Shown here piece after piece: positions 15,824 to 25,294 of a DNA stretch of 64,000 nucleotides (position 1 is the first letter of the stretch; every line of letters begins with the position of its first letter). This stretch comes from a bacterium (lineage in GTDB: Bacteria > Vulcanimicrobiota > Vulcanimicrobiia > Vulcanimicrobiales > Vulcanimicrobiaceae), in contig JAJZED010000006.1 in assembly GCA_021805775.1 (NCBI GenBank), positions 1 to 64,000 of the forward strand, read 5' to 3'. A program made the position numbers and the translations under genes. Below the pieces are notes generated by a model. It searched no databases, was not told where the DNA came from, and saw only the letters and a list, made by a program, of their open reading frames with translations.

Positions 15824-17500
15824 ATGCGTTTTCGTGCCCTCGCTCTCGTCTCGATGGTTCTCTCGCTCGGCACCGCTCACGCTCCGACCCTGCGCAAAGC
15901 AGACCCGCCGAAAACGCTGGTCCTGACGCCCGTTCGCGAGCCGACGGTGCGCGTGCTGATGTTTCACCAAATTTCACAGCATCCCATCGAGCCGAAGACC
16001 GGCATCGGGACGCCGTGGATGACGCCGCAGCGTTTTGGCGAGCTCTTGGGTGCGCTCTCCAGGCGCGGCTATCACTTTATTACGATGCAGACCGCAATTG
16101 CGTTCCTTTCCGGGAAAATGCCCGCCGCGCATTTGCCGCATCGCTCGGTTACGTTGACCTTCGACGACGGTTATCGATCGGCTTGGACGGAAGCAACGCC
16201 GATTCTACGGCGATACCATGCGACCGCGACGATGTTTTTCGAGGGACATGCAACCGGCACGATACGAGGGCGCCTCACCGACGCCGATCTCCGAGCGATG
16301 GCGCGCTCCGGAATATGGTCGCTGCAATCGCACGGTTATGCGGGGCACTCCGATCTCGTCGTCGGCCCGCATGGAGAGCGTTCGCCGTATTGGTATGCAA
16401 ATCTCCAGTGGCTCGCGAAGAAACATCGTTTCGAGAGCATCGGCGAATTCGAACGGCGAGTACGCGACGATCTGTTGCGTTTCCGACGAACGTTCGAGCC
16501 GGTTACGGGAACTCGAATCGATCTTTTTGCTTACCCAAGCGGCGAGTACGGACAAAATGCAGCGTTGCCGCGTGGAGCGAATCCGCAAACGAACGTGCAG
16601 GCCGGGCACTCCAACGCATCCGGCTTAACACCCGCGCTCTTCCACGCGCTCGAAAGTTCCGGTTTCACGGCGGCGTTCGCCGTGTACGATCCGGGTCACG
16701 TTCACTTTGCTTCGCGCAGCGACGATATCTATGCATTGCCGCGCATCGGTTTTGCAGCCTCGTCCTCCATCGCTCGGGATTTGCAAGCGATGCAAGCTCT
16801 TGAAAGCAAGGGTATCGAATTTCCTGAGATCGACGACGGGAATTACACTGCCGTCGCTCCTATCGCCGTCGACGGATCGCAGATCTACGCAGCCTCGACG
16901 ACGCAGCCGATACTCTATCTCCTCAATCGTTACGGTCGGCGCATCGCTCGCTACGATGAACCCGCACTCAACCGAGGTCGCAACGCCGGACCGACTGCAA
17001 TCGGCGCCATCGCTCTCGTCCAACATCATCTTTGGGTGTTTCAGCAGGCCGGAGCCGATGCAAAGTCGGCGCCCTACCTCAGCGAATTTTCGCTCGCGCA
17101 TGGTGCACTCGTGCTCGAGTCGCGCCGCGCGTTGCCGAAGGCGATGAGTTGGCTCGTCGGGCTTGCGCCGTTGGGCGGGAGCCTCTACGGCATCGATGAC
17201 GGCGGCGCGATCTTTAACCTCGAAACGGGGCGGCAGGTCGGGGCGCTCGATCGTTCTCAAACCTACCAAAGTGGGCGGTTCGCCGGCCTTGCGGCGGGGG
17301 GCGGCGCGCTGGTGACCTACGATCGGAAAACGAATCGTCTGTTATACGTTACCCCCACAGGCGAGCTGCAAGCGTTCGCGGTATTGCACGGTGACATACG
17401 TTCGCTGGCGCTCGAAGGGGATCGCCTTTTTGTGAGCCGCTGGGGAAAGGCACGGCACATGCTGCGTATCTATACGATCGGAGCGAGGAATACGAAATGA
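15824..17500 (+). CDS. PgaB-like polysaccharide deacetylase with C-terminal propeller-like domain
   Basis: A 558-residue exported protein. Residues about 45-310 form a CE4/NodB deacetylase domain: VLMFHQI, TFDDGYRS with the metal-binding and catalytic Asp pair, and SHGYAGHSD with the Hx4H metal site found in PgaB-type enzymes. The remaining 230 or so residues hold repeated strands (IAVDGSQIYAAS, GLAPLGGSLYGIDD, LALEGDRLFVSRWG), suggesting a beta-propeller that may bind polymer. It would remove acetyl groups from a hexosamine polymer in the periplasm. It opens the Pel-like operon and overlaps the next gene by ATGA. PelA usually combines deacetylase and hydrolase; no hydrolase domain is seen here. 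Confidence 0.8.
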   Translation: MRFRALALVSMVLSLGTAHAPTLRKADPPKTLVLTPVREPTVRVLMFHQISQHPIEPKTGIGTPWMTPQRFGELLGALSRRGYHFITMQTAIAFLSGKMPAAHLPHRSVTLTFDDGYRSAWTEATPILRRYHATATMFFEGHATGTIRGRLTDADLRAMARSGIWSLQSHGYAGHSDLVVGPHGERSPYWYANLQWLAKKHRFESIGEFERRVRDDLLRFRRTFEPVTGTRIDLFAYPSGEYGQNAALPRGANPQTNVQAGHSNASGLTPALFHALESSGFTAAFAVYDPGHVHFASRSDDIYALPRIGFAASSSIARDLQAMQALESKGIEFPEIDDGNYTAVAPIAVDGSQIYAASTTQPILYLLNRYGRRIARYDEPALNRGRNAGPTAIGAIALVQHHLWVFQQAGADAKSAPYLSEFSLAHGALVLESRRALPKAMSWLVGLAPLGGSLYGIDDGGAIFNLETGRQVGALDRSQTYQSGRFAGLAAGGGALVTYDRKTNRLLYVTPTGELQAFAVLHGDIRSLALEGDRLFVSRWGKARHMLRIYTIGARNTK

Positions 17501-18309
17501 AAACCCTTATCGTGCCCGTCGTTCTGGCCTGTCTGCTGCACGCCGGTCGCGCCGTAGCTGCCGAACCGGCAGCGAACTCAACGCCCGCTCCCACGGCAAG
17601 CACCGTGCCGGATCGTGCCGGTTTTCTTTACACCTATTTGGAGCACACATCGCAATATCGCGACACGGTCTTTTCGATCGATGCCTATAAGCCGTTCGGC
17701 TCCCCGTCGCGTGCGATCCGTCCGTTCGTCGATGTTTTTGCCAACGACGATACCCGTACCGGGGGCGGCATCGTTCCGCAAACGCTGAACGATAACTACG
17801 CCGGGCTCGCCGTCGGCATGCAGTTCACCAATGCGGCCGGGCTGCGAGCGTTCGTGCAGGGTGGGGCGACAACGAAGATCGGTTCGATCGCGGCAACGCC
17901 ATCGGGTGGCGATCTGCGCGGCGGCCTCGAATATTACCGCGAATGGGGTGGCGCCGCGCGTCGGCAGGCTGCGTACGGCAATTTTTTCGGCGACGGCATC
18001 TATTACAGCCGCTACCACGATCTACAGTTCTACGAACAGCTAGAGATCGGCAGTACCCCACCGACGCAGTCGCACCCGGTAACGCTTTTCGCTCGCGGCG
18101 TTTTAGCGATGGACACGCACCCGTATTTTTACGGGAATTATGCCGAAATGACGCTCGGCGTGCGGCTAACGCCCTTCGGGCTGCGCGGCCCGGCGATCGA
18201 ACTCGGCGGCGTCGCGGGGACCTATCTGCGGGGGAATCTCTTGCCGATTGGAATATCGAAGAACTACGTCGATTTTCGCCCCACGATTAGTTACGGAGTA
18301 AATATTTAA
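17497..18309 (+). CDS. Predicted outer-membrane protein of the Pel-like locus
   Basis: A 270-residue exported protein (signal peptide to about residue 22, then a low-complexity Ala/Pro/Thr linker). The mature part shows alternating strands with aromatic residues (FSIDAYKPFG, NYAGLAVGMQF, YGNYAEMTLGVRLTPFG) and ends DFRPTISYGVNI, fitting a beta-barrel. PelB and PgaA pair a barrel with a TPR region; here the barrel part is small and no TPR is attached. It sits between deacetylase and response regulator, joined by ATGA and TAATG. An export-pore role is inferred from context, not from motif. Confidence 0.55.
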   Translation: MKTLIVPVVLACLLHAGRAVAAEPAANSTPAPTASTVPDRAGFLYTYLEHTSQYRDTVFSIDAYKPFGSPSRAIRPFVDVFANDDTRTGGGIVPQTLNDNYAGLAVGMQFTNAAGLRAFVQGGATTKIGSIAATPSGGDLRGGLEYYREWGGAARRQAAYGNFFGDGIYYSRYHDLQFYEQLEIGSTPPTQSHPVTLFARGVLAMDTHPYFYGNYAEMTLGVRLTPFGLRGPAIELGGVAGTYLRGNLLPIGISKNYVDFRPTISYGVNI

Positions 18310-19538
18310 TGTATCCGGTCGAGCGAGCGCAGGAAGCGTTGGCGCAATTCGGCATCCGACAGGTCGATATCTGGCTCGACGGGGATGCCGGTGCGCTGCC
18401 GATTCTTGCAGCGCGCGCGACCACCGAGGAAGAGAGCGCTCTCGGTTCATCGCCGGCGGAGATTCGCGAGCGGATTACGACGGCGATTCCCGTTTTTGGA
18501 GGAGAACGGTTAGGGATGCCGCTGATCGGCCCGAACGGCGCGTTCGGATATATCGAGTTTTTCAGCCCGCAAAAAATTTCGCTCGGCGTCGCCGCACAGT
18601 TGGAGGCATGGAGCGACGACGTCGCGCTCGCCATTTCAACGCAGCGCGCCGCGCACGACTTGGAATCCCCTTCGCGAGGATCGATTCTTATCGCCGACGA
18701 TGACGCGAATATCCGGCGTCTGCTGCTCGCACTCTTGACGCGACGCGGATTTCGCGCGTCTGCGGTGGGAAATGGTGCCGATGCCTTCGAGCGAGCCGTC
18801 GAGGACCGCCCCGATCTCATCCTCCTCGACTACCGTATGCCGATCCTGAACGGACGCGATACGGCGCTGCGATTACGAGCCGATCCTCGAACGCACGCTA
18901 TCCCGATCGTGATGGTGACCGCGCAGAGCGGAACAGAGGAGAAGGTGGCGGCGCTGGAGGCCGGCGCTCAGGACTACGTGACGAAGCCGTTCGAACCGGA
19001 AGAACTCGTCGCGCGCATTGCGGGGCATCTGCGCTGGCGCACGTTGCTCGCCGAACCCACGGCCCCGAAAAAAACAGCAGCGTCGGCGGCTAACCCTCCG
19101 GCAAGCGCAGCCCCAACTCCGACGGCGACCTCGTCGCCCCCGGTCTCCGGCGGAGAGGACGCGGGTTGGATCGCCGCTACCCACGCCGAACAGCTCGGTC
19201 GTTTTAGCGAAGCCCTCGATCTCTATCTCGAGGAGGCGGAGCGCGCCGAACGTCAGTTGCAGTACGCGCGCGCCGCTATTGCCTTTCGTAGCGCCTCGGC
19301 GATGGCGGGGCGACAGCAACAACCGGATCTGTCGAATAAGTTACTGCGGCTCGCCGGTAAAATGTATCTGCAGTTGGCCGAAGATTCGAAGCAAGGAAGC
19401 GATATATCGGATGCCTACGTCAGCGCGGCGAAGTGCTTTTTGCTCGCCGGAAACTTACAGCTCGCAAAAAAATCGGTATCGATTGCCGAATCGATGACGT
19501 CGGTGATCGCCGACGACCACCCATCGTCGATCGCGTAG
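18309..19538 (+). CDS. GAF-REC-TPR response regulator of the Pel-like locus
   Basis: A 409-residue cytoplasmic protein in three parts. Residues 1-115 resemble a GAF domain (PLIGPNGAFGYIEFF). Residues about 125-245 are a receiver domain with the acidic pair in ILIADDDANIRR, the phospho-acceptor in LILLDYRMP, the Thr in MVTAQSG and the Lys in TKPFEP. A Pro/Ala/Thr linker follows, then about 290-400 forms TPR-like helices (EALDLYLEEAERAERQLQYA, KLLRLAGKMYLQLAED). There is no DNA-binding output, so it probably acts by protein contact. It occupies the place where Pel operons carry PelD (GAF) and PelE (TPR). Confidence 0.75.
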   Translation: MYPVERAQEALAQFGIRQVDIWLDGDAGALPILAARATTEEESALGSSPAEIRERITTAIPVFGGERLGMPLIGPNGAFGYIEFFSPQKISLGVAAQLEAWSDDVALAISTQRAAHDLESPSRGSILIADDDANIRRLLLALLTRRGFRASAVGNGADAFERAVEDRPDLILLDYRMPILNGRDTALRLRADPRTHAIPIVMVTAQSGTEEKVAALEAGAQDYVTKPFEPEELVARIAGHLRWRTLLAEPTAPKKTAASAANPPASAAPTPTATSSPPVSGGEDAGWIAATHAEQLGRFSEALDLYLEEAERAERQLQYARAAIAFRSASAMAGRQQQPDLSNKLLRLAGKMYLQLAEDSKQGSDISDAYVSAAKCFLLAGNLQLAKKSVSIAESMTSVIADDHPSSIA

Positions 19539-19541
19539 CCG

Positions 19542-20999
19542 GTGCAGTCGCTCCTCCTGACCGAAGGGACCTATCCGTACGTTCGCGGTGGAGTCTCGAC
19601 ATGGTGCCACTCCTTCATCTCCGGGTTGTCGGAAATACAGTTTACGGTGTACGCGCTCATCGGGAATCCGTCGAGCGCTACTGAATATGTATTGCCGCCG
19701 AACGTCGTTCGCACGATTGCGATGCCGCTTTGGGGGCACGAACGGTTGGACGAATATAGCGGAGGCGACCTTCAGTCGGAAGGGCGGCGCGATGTGCGCG
19801 CGCTGCGTCAGGAATTCGTTCCCCTCTTTTCCGCGTTTCTTAACGAAATATCGCGTGGAACGGAAAGCGCCAAACCACAGCGGTTAGTCGACGCGATCGG
19901 GCAACTCTATCTGTACTTCCGAAGACATGATTACGACTGGACGATGCGGCGCGAAGAAGTGTGGAATGTCACATTGGCTCACTTTCGCTCTAGCGCTTGG
20001 CACGACCGGTTTATGTCGGCGCTCGAAGCGATCGAGCTAACGCGTTCGTTTTATCGTTATCTCGCGCCGCTTGCGGTTGCCATTCCGCCGAGCGACATCG
20101 TTCACACCAGCGCCGCAGGTCTATGCGGTTTAGTCGCCGTTGCCGCAAAGAGCGCATTAGGATATCCGGTGATATTGACCGAACACGGCGTCTATTTACG
20201 CGAACGCGTGCTCGAACTCGCACGCTCCGGGGTGCCGTTTTCGGATCGAACGATAAAGAAAAATCTTTTCTCGGCGGTCGCAAGGGCGACCTATGCCGTT
20301 GCCGATATTATCGCGCCCGTCTGCAGCTACAATGCGACGTGGGAGCGTTTTTACGGCGTCCCGGACGACCGTATTATGGTAATCTATAACGGCGTCGACG
20401 AGCGACGGTTCGACGATCGTCATTATCGTCCGGAGCGACCGACGGTGACCGCGATGGTGCGCATCGATCCGCTCAAAGATATCGAGACGCTTGTGGCAAG
20501 CGTTCCATTCGTGCGCGAACGTTTTCCCGACGTCGTGTTTGATATTTGGGGCCCGATTCACGACGAGGCGTATAACCTTCGGGTCGTGGAACTCGTCGGG
20601 GTGCTGGGACTCGAGGAGTGCGTGCGTTTTCGAGGATCGACCTCCGATCCGGCTGCGGCGTATGCCGAGGCAAGCGTCGTTGCGCTTTCGTCGATCTCCG
20701 AGGGCTTTCCGTATTCGGTCATCGAGGCAATGATGTGCGCCAAGCCGGTCGTCGCAACCGACGTCGGTGGGGCGCGCGAAGCGATCGGCGAATGTGGCAC
20801 CGTCGTCCCTCCGAAACGCCCGCAAAGGCTCGCCGAAGCGCTCTGCGATATGCTCGCTCGCCCTGAAGAGGCGGTGCTCCTAGGGAAGCGCGCGCGCGAG
20901 CGGGCGCTCGAGCTTTTTACTTTGAGCGGTTGTTTGGCGAGCTACCGGGCGCTCTACGCTGAGGTCGCATCGGCGGTTCCCGTGGGTGGCCGAGCGTGA
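19542..20999 (+). CDS. pelF: PelF-like glycosyltransferase (GT4 with DUF3492)
   Basis: A 485-residue cytosolic GT4-fold enzyme. The opening LLLTEGTYPYVRGGVSTWCHSFI is the DUF3492 signature of PelF. The C-terminal lobe carries VIYNGVDERRF, and EGFPYSVIEAMMCAKPVVATDVGGAREA contains the two glutamates of the retaining GT4 EX7E motif. PelF polymerises an N-acetylhexosamine polymer at the inner membrane. GTG at 19542 follows the regulator's stop by three bases; the stop overlaps PelG by GTGA. A preceding ribosome site is weak, so coupling probably drives translation. Confidence 0.9.
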   Translation: MQSLLLTEGTYPYVRGGVSTWCHSFISGLSEIQFTVYALIGNPSSATEYVLPPNVVRTIAMPLWGHERLDEYSGGDLQSEGRRDVRALRQEFVPLFSAFLNEISRGTESAKPQRLVDAIGQLYLYFRRHDYDWTMRREEVWNVTLAHFRSSAWHDRFMSALEAIELTRSFYRYLAPLAVAIPPSDIVHTSAAGLCGLVAVAAKSALGYPVILTEHGVYLRERVLELARSGVPFSDRTIKKNLFSAVARATYAVADIIAPVCSYNATWERFYGVPDDRIMVIYNGVDERRFDDRHYRPERPTVTAMVRIDPLKDIETLVASVPFVRERFPDVVFDIWGPIHDEAYNLRVVELVGVLGLEECVRFRGSTSDPAAAYAEASVVALSSISEGFPYSVIEAMMCAKPVVATDVGGAREAIGECGTVVPPKRPQRLAEALCDMLARPEEAVLLGKRARERALELFTLSGCLASYRALYAEVASAVPVGGRA

Positions 21000-22606
21000 G
21001 CGACGACCGAGATGCGTTCGAACCTTTCGAACGCCGCGAGCACGCAGTCGAGTCGGCCGCACGCACGATCGTCGCGCTTTCACGCCGCGATCGCTTCGGC
21101 ATCGGTTGGAGGCCAAAAGGTGTCGACGAGGTGGCGATCCTATTGGAATCGCTGGGTTATAGCCCGGAGGTCGTAGCGGAACTTTGGTATCCCGATCTCT
21201 TTGCGCTCGCTCGCGACGTCAGTGCGGCGGTGAATCGATACGTTACCGACGAAGAACGACGGGAGCCCCCAACGCTTGACTGGTTCACGCAGACGTGCCG
21301 TGATTATGCCATAGGTTCGCTCTATTCGGCGCCCTGGATCGTTGCGGTCATCGGTTTAGCAATTTTTGGAGCGTCGCTCTGGTCGAGTCTTTCGACCCCG
21401 TTGCACTTGGCAACGGCGATCGCGCTCGGGGTCTATGCGGCGCAAATCGTCAGCGGATTTTTCTCGCAGGGAATTGCGCGTCGACTGACGTTTTATTTTT
21501 TGCAGTCGAACGATTCCCTCATGGCGTGGACAGTTCGGCGTTTTGTCGTAGCCGGTCTGCTAACGACCGCGCTCGTCTCAGCCGGCCTCTTTGCCGGGCT
21601 GGCCGCATTCGTGGGCTTTTCCGATGCAGCGTTAGCGGCGCTGTTTTGCGCGGGGACGACGATTTTCCAACTCGCGCTAGCGCCGCTCTACACGTTGCGG
21701 CGTTTTACTTGGATCGTCGCGTTGGCGATCGTAGCAACGGCTATTACGGGTGGCACCTTCGTCTTTGTCTTCCATCGGCACGTCGACGTGCCGTGGGAAC
21801 CGGCGACGCTCGCCGTCGAGGTCGGGCTCCTTGGGGCGGCGATCCTTGCAACCACGATGTCCTGGCTCGCGCGCCGTGCGGCGAGCTCGGGCGCACCGGT
21901 GCCCCCCGCACTCGAATCTATCGTGCGATCGACCTTTCCATACGCGCTGTTTGGAGCGCTCTATTTCCTCTCGATTCTTATCGATCGCGTCGCTGCCGGG
22001 ATCGCGGCCGCGAACGGGCGCGGTTTCGCCTACGCCTCGGCGTACGAACTCGGTGCCGATATCGCCTTGCTGGCGATTCTTCCGGTGGTCGGGGTCATCA
22101 ACGTCATGCTCGAAGCATTGCCGCGTCGCATTCTCAAAGGCGCGGAGGGAGGTATTCGAGATCTGGGAAAATTCGATCGCTCGATGTTGCGCTTTTACGG
22201 GTGGGGGATACTCGCCGTTGCTACGGCGACGCTCCTCGCAGCGCTCATTGGGGAAGTCGTCGGCCCGCGCATGATTCTCTCAGCTCGCCTGGGGACGATC
22301 GGGAACGCGGCACTCTCGCTCGCCGTGCTGCGCGTAGCAATTCCGGCCTACGGTCTCGTCATGCTCGGCCTGTTAAACACGCAGTTGCTCTTTTTTCTCA
22401 GTCGACCGAGGGCGCCGGTGATCGGTACGGCCGTCGGCGCGATCGCGGCGCTCGCAACCTGTGGTTGGGCGCTCGCAGTGCACCTCTCGGCGGAGGCGAT
22501 GGTCGGCGGGCTATTGGCTTCGGCTCTCGCCTTTACGGCGATTACAACGGTGGCGGCGGTGCGAACGATGCGCCGTTTCTCGTATTCGTATTACGCGGCG
22601 TATTAA
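20996..22606 (+). CDS. pelG: PelG-like polysaccharide-exporting membrane protein
   Basis: A 536-residue protein with about 100 soluble N-terminal residues, then 11-12 membrane helices from about residue 103. PYALFGALYFLSILIDRVA and ASAYELGADIALLAILPVVG resemble the matching PelG segments, and the gene follows pelF by a GTGA overlap, the usual arrangement. PelG is thought to carry or assist polymer across the inner membrane with PelF. The protein is about 80 residues longer than typical PelG, the extra being the soluble head, which could dock the regulator or PelF. It overlaps the convergent START-like gene by four bases. Confidence 0.75.
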   Translation: MSDDRDAFEPFERREHAVESAARTIVALSRRDRFGIGWRPKGVDEVAILLESLGYSPEVVAELWYPDLFALARDVSAAVNRYVTDEERREPPTLDWFTQTCRDYAIGSLYSAPWIVAVIGLAIFGASLWSSLSTPLHLATAIALGVYAAQIVSGFFSQGIARRLTFYFLQSNDSLMAWTVRRFVVAGLLTTALVSAGLFAGLAAFVGFSDAALAALFCAGTTIFQLALAPLYTLRRFTWIVALAIVATAITGGTFVFVFHRHVDVPWEPATLAVEVGLLGAAILATTMSWLARRAASSGAPVPPALESIVRSTFPYALFGALYFLSILIDRVAAGIAAANGRGFAYASAYELGADIALLAILPVVGVINVMLEALPRRILKGAEGGIRDLGKFDRSMLRFYGWGILAVATATLLAALIGEVVGPRMILSARLGTIGNAALSLAVLRVAIPAYGLVMLGLLNTQLLFFLSRPRAPVIGTAVGAIAALATCGWALAVHLSAEAMVGGLLASALAFTAITTVAAVRTMRRFSYSYYAAY

Positions 22607-23076
22607 CGTCCGCCCCGTTTCTTCGTCTCCTCGGCACGGTGTTGGGTCTCCATCGCCGTGCCGAGCTCGTCGAGAAAACGCTCGCCGGTCGCTTCGGCGA
22701 CGCGCTTGCCGAGAATGTTATCGAAGGCTTTCCCGATAGCGCCGAGCGGGGGCTCGTAACGACCATGAAGTTCGAGGCGCGAGCTTTCGTAGGTATCGCT
22801 GGCGCGAATGCTCAGCGATCCGTGAAAGCTTGGGTAGATTCCGCCGACTTCAGGCTGCCACGATATCTCCCACGGCTCGTCGAAGTGCATCGGATCGTGC
22901 GCGACGGCAAATTGCATGGAAACCTCTTTGCCGAGGTCGCGGTCGTGAAACGCAAGCGAGAGGCGCTGGGGGAGACGCTCTCCCGAATTGACGAGCGGCT
23001 GTAGGCGGTCGCGAAGGAGCTCTTTCGCCCGCGTGTACGGACAGGCGACCTGGCGTCGAATCTCGATCTCCGTCAT
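22603..23076 (-). CDS. START/SRPBCC-like protein
   Basis: A 157-residue soluble protein starting MTEIEIRRQVACPYTRAKELLRDRL. The pattern of a first strand, two helices, then several long strands (LSLAFHDRDLGKEVSMQFAV, WEISWQPEVGGIYPSFHGSLSIRA, SSRLELHGRYEPPLGAIG) and a long C-terminal helix fits the helix-grip fold of SRPBCC/polyketide-cyclase-like proteins, which hold hydrophobic ligands. It has no signal peptide. Ligand and role are unknown. It lies between the Pel-like operon and the EAL gene on the opposite strand from the former. Confidence 0.6.
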   Translation of the reverse strand: MTEIEIRRQVACPYTRAKELLRDRLQPLVNSGERLPQRLSLAFHDRDLGKEVSMQFAVAHDPMHFDEPWEISWQPEVGGIYPSFHGSLSIRASDTYESSRLELHGRYEPPLGAIGKAFDNILGKRVAEATGERFLDELGTAMETQHRAEETKKRGGR

Positions 23077-23139
23077 GTTCGGTTCATCCTCCTTGCGGAC
23101 CGCTCAGCGATCCCCGCTGTCGACCTCTCGTTTGCGATG

Positions 23140-25200
23140 CTATTCTCTCGATGTCCAATGCTCGTGAAGCTCTTTCATTACCTCTTCGCGTGCGCGTCGA
23201 TAGCTCTCGTGGTTCGCTCCGTTTCCGGCTTCGGCGCGGGTTCGGGCGAGGAGGCTTTCGAAGCGGGCATCTGTGGCTGCGTGCGTGCGCCGATAGCGCT
23301 CGATGACGCTGTCTCCGCGGGTGAATTCCGCGAGCATATTCGGCCAGCGAGCGAGTTCGGCGAGTTGGAGATCCCACAACAGAAAGCCGGCCATTGCGCC
23401 GAGCGCAGTTTGCGGCGTATGCGGATCGATGTCGTGCTGGAAATCGGCGTGCCATCGTAGCAGATCGGCGGCCGGCATTGGGCGCGCTATTCCGTAGCCT
23501 TGCCCTCGGTCCGCTCCAAGGATCGTTGCCGCTTCGATCGTTCCACGATTTTCAAGTCCCTCGACCGTGACGGGGATATCGAGTGCGTGTGCGAGGCGCG
23601 TGAGGTGTAAGATAAATTCGAGCGCTCGTTGCGGATGCTGTTGCGTTCCCTCTACGAGCGCCTGATCGATCTTGACGCCGTCGAATGGGTAACGATCGAG
23701 ACGAACGAGCGAACTATGGGCCGATCCGAGATCGTCTTGCTCGATCTCGATACCGTCGCTGCGGAGTTGTGCGATGAACTGCTCGTGTCGGGTAAGATCG
23801 GCGACATCCTCCGGCGTTTCGAGCATCTCGAGCGTAAGCCGTTCCGGGGCTAGGCTATTTTCGTTGAGAATGGCGAAAAGAACTTCGTGGTAGCGAAGAT
23901 CGGCGAGTGCCGGAGCTGGAATATTCACGGCGATGTTGGTTCGGAGCCCCGCGCGTTCGAGCATCGTGCAGTCGCGGCAAGCGGTGCGAAGTACCGTTTC
24001 AAAGAGTTGTAGGAGATCGGACTCGCCGAGCGCGGGGAGAAAGCGTTGCGCGGGAATCATCTCGCCGCGTTCGTCGATCAGGCGAGCGAGCGCCTCGACT
24101 TTTACCAACGCGCTATCGCGGAGATCGACGATCGGTTGGTAGAGGACGGCGACGCTCTGCATATCGAGGAGTCGACGATAGCCGGCGCTCTCGATCATCG
24201 GGACGATCGGCGAGCGAATGCGCCGCGCGACTTCCCGCCCGAGGACGAGTTGTAGATGGATAAGAAATTTCTCGATTCGATTGCTGGCGAAGAATCCCGG
24301 ATAGTTGCTGTAGAGCATGAGAAGCGCGATCGTGCGCCCCGATTCATCGAGGAGCGGAATAGCCGCCCCCGCTCGGAAGCCGAGCTCGCCGGAGATCGAA
24401 CGCCACGGCGTACGGTCCTCGCCGATCATCCACGCATGAGCGACGACAATCTCGGCGCTTCGCCAGGCCCGGCCGCCGGGGCCGCGTCCCGCCGCACGAT
24501 TTGCATCGATATGAATCTTGGGAATCTTCCCCTGTTCCATCGCTTCGTGGTATCGTCGCCCGAGCCCAAAGGTTGCCTCGACCTGGAGCTCCCCCGTGCT
24601 GTCCGAACGGAGAAACATTCCTGCGAGCAGTCCTTCGATCGCGCTCATTGCCTCGAAGGCTCCGCGAATGAGATCGGAGAGATTCGCCGCGCTGCTGAAA
24701 CCGCGATCGATCTGCGTGATCGTTGCAGTGAGGCTCTTCCCAACGGTGCCGTAGCTCTCGGCCTGCTCGCGAATATCGAGCAAGATACGCTGGTGCAGGG
24801 CGCGTTCGATGCGTGCGGAGCGTTCGATCGGCAGCGTGGCGAGACGTTCGGCGATCTGCTCTTCCACGACTGAGTACGCGTGGGCGAGCCACTGCGGCCC
24901 GAGGCCTACGAGCGCGTGAACCGAGCCGACGTGCCGAGCGCGTTCGGCATGCTTGGGAAAGTCGAGATCGGGTTCGAGGAGGAGGGCGAAATACTCGACA
25001 AGCCGCCCCTGCAAACGCGCGAACTCCTCCTCGCTAAGGCGGGCGAGTATGTCGGCGACCGGCCCGCAACGCCGAACCTGCGCGAGGGTATGCTCGACGA
25101 TCTCCGCGAGGGTTCGCTCGTCGAACACGGCAAGCTCGGCGAAAGCCGAAGCAGCCTTCGGGCCGTATGCAACCGAGGAGCCTCCCTCCGAAAAATTCAC
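23140..25200 (-). CDS. Globin-coupled GAF-EAL cyclic-di-GMP phosphodiesterase
   Basis: A 686-residue protein. Residues about 25-170 resemble the sensor-globin domain of DosC/globin-coupled proteins, with the histidine of HVGSVHALVGLGPQW placed as haem ligand. A GAF domain follows (about 205-335), then an EAL domain (about 347-600). The EAL residues look intact: VEALAR, the Asn of AVNIPAPAL, the ExxE of LEMLETPE, EQDDLGSAHSSL, VKIDQ, VEGLEN and RGQGYG. It would hydrolyse cyclic-di-GMP under oxygen or gas control, opposing the Pel-like locus. The GTG at 25200 is chosen for the AGGGAGG ribosome site seven bases upstream. Confidence 0.75.
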   Translation of the reverse strand: MNFSEGGSSVAYGPKAASAFAELAVFDERTLAEIVEHTLAQVRRCGPVADILARLSEEEFARLQGRLVEYFALLLEPDLDFPKHAERARHVGSVHALVGLGPQWLAHAYSVVEEQIAERLATLPIERSARIERALHQRILLDIREQAESYGTVGKSLTATITQIDRGFSSAANLSDLIRGAFEAMSAIEGLLAGMFLRSDSTGELQVEATFGLGRRYHEAMEQGKIPKIHIDANRAAGRGPGGRAWRSAEIVVAHAWMIGEDRTPWRSISGELGFRAGAAIPLLDESGRTIALLMLYSNYPGFFASNRIEKFLIHLQLVLGREVARRIRSPIVPMIESAGYRRLLDMQSVAVLYQPIVDLRDSALVKVEALARLIDERGEMIPAQRFLPALGESDLLQLFETVLRTACRDCTMLERAGLRTNIAVNIPAPALADLRYHEVLFAILNENSLAPERLTLEMLETPEDVADLTRHEQFIAQLRSDGIEIEQDDLGSAHSSLVRLDRYPFDGVKIDQALVEGTQQHPQRALEFILHLTRLAHALDIPVTVEGLENRGTIEAATILGADRGQGYGIARPMPAADLLRWHADFQHDIDPHTPQTALGAMAGFLLWDLQLAELARWPNMLAEFTRGDSVIERYRRTHAATDARFESLLARTRAEAGNGANHESYRRAREEVMKELHEHWTSRE

Positions 25201-25294
25201 CAACGCCTCCCTGCCTGCGTACGTCCCCCCCCGGGGACATGCTAGCACACTTTGGGCTCGTTTCCCTTTGCGAAGCTCGCCGGCGCGGCCGAAC

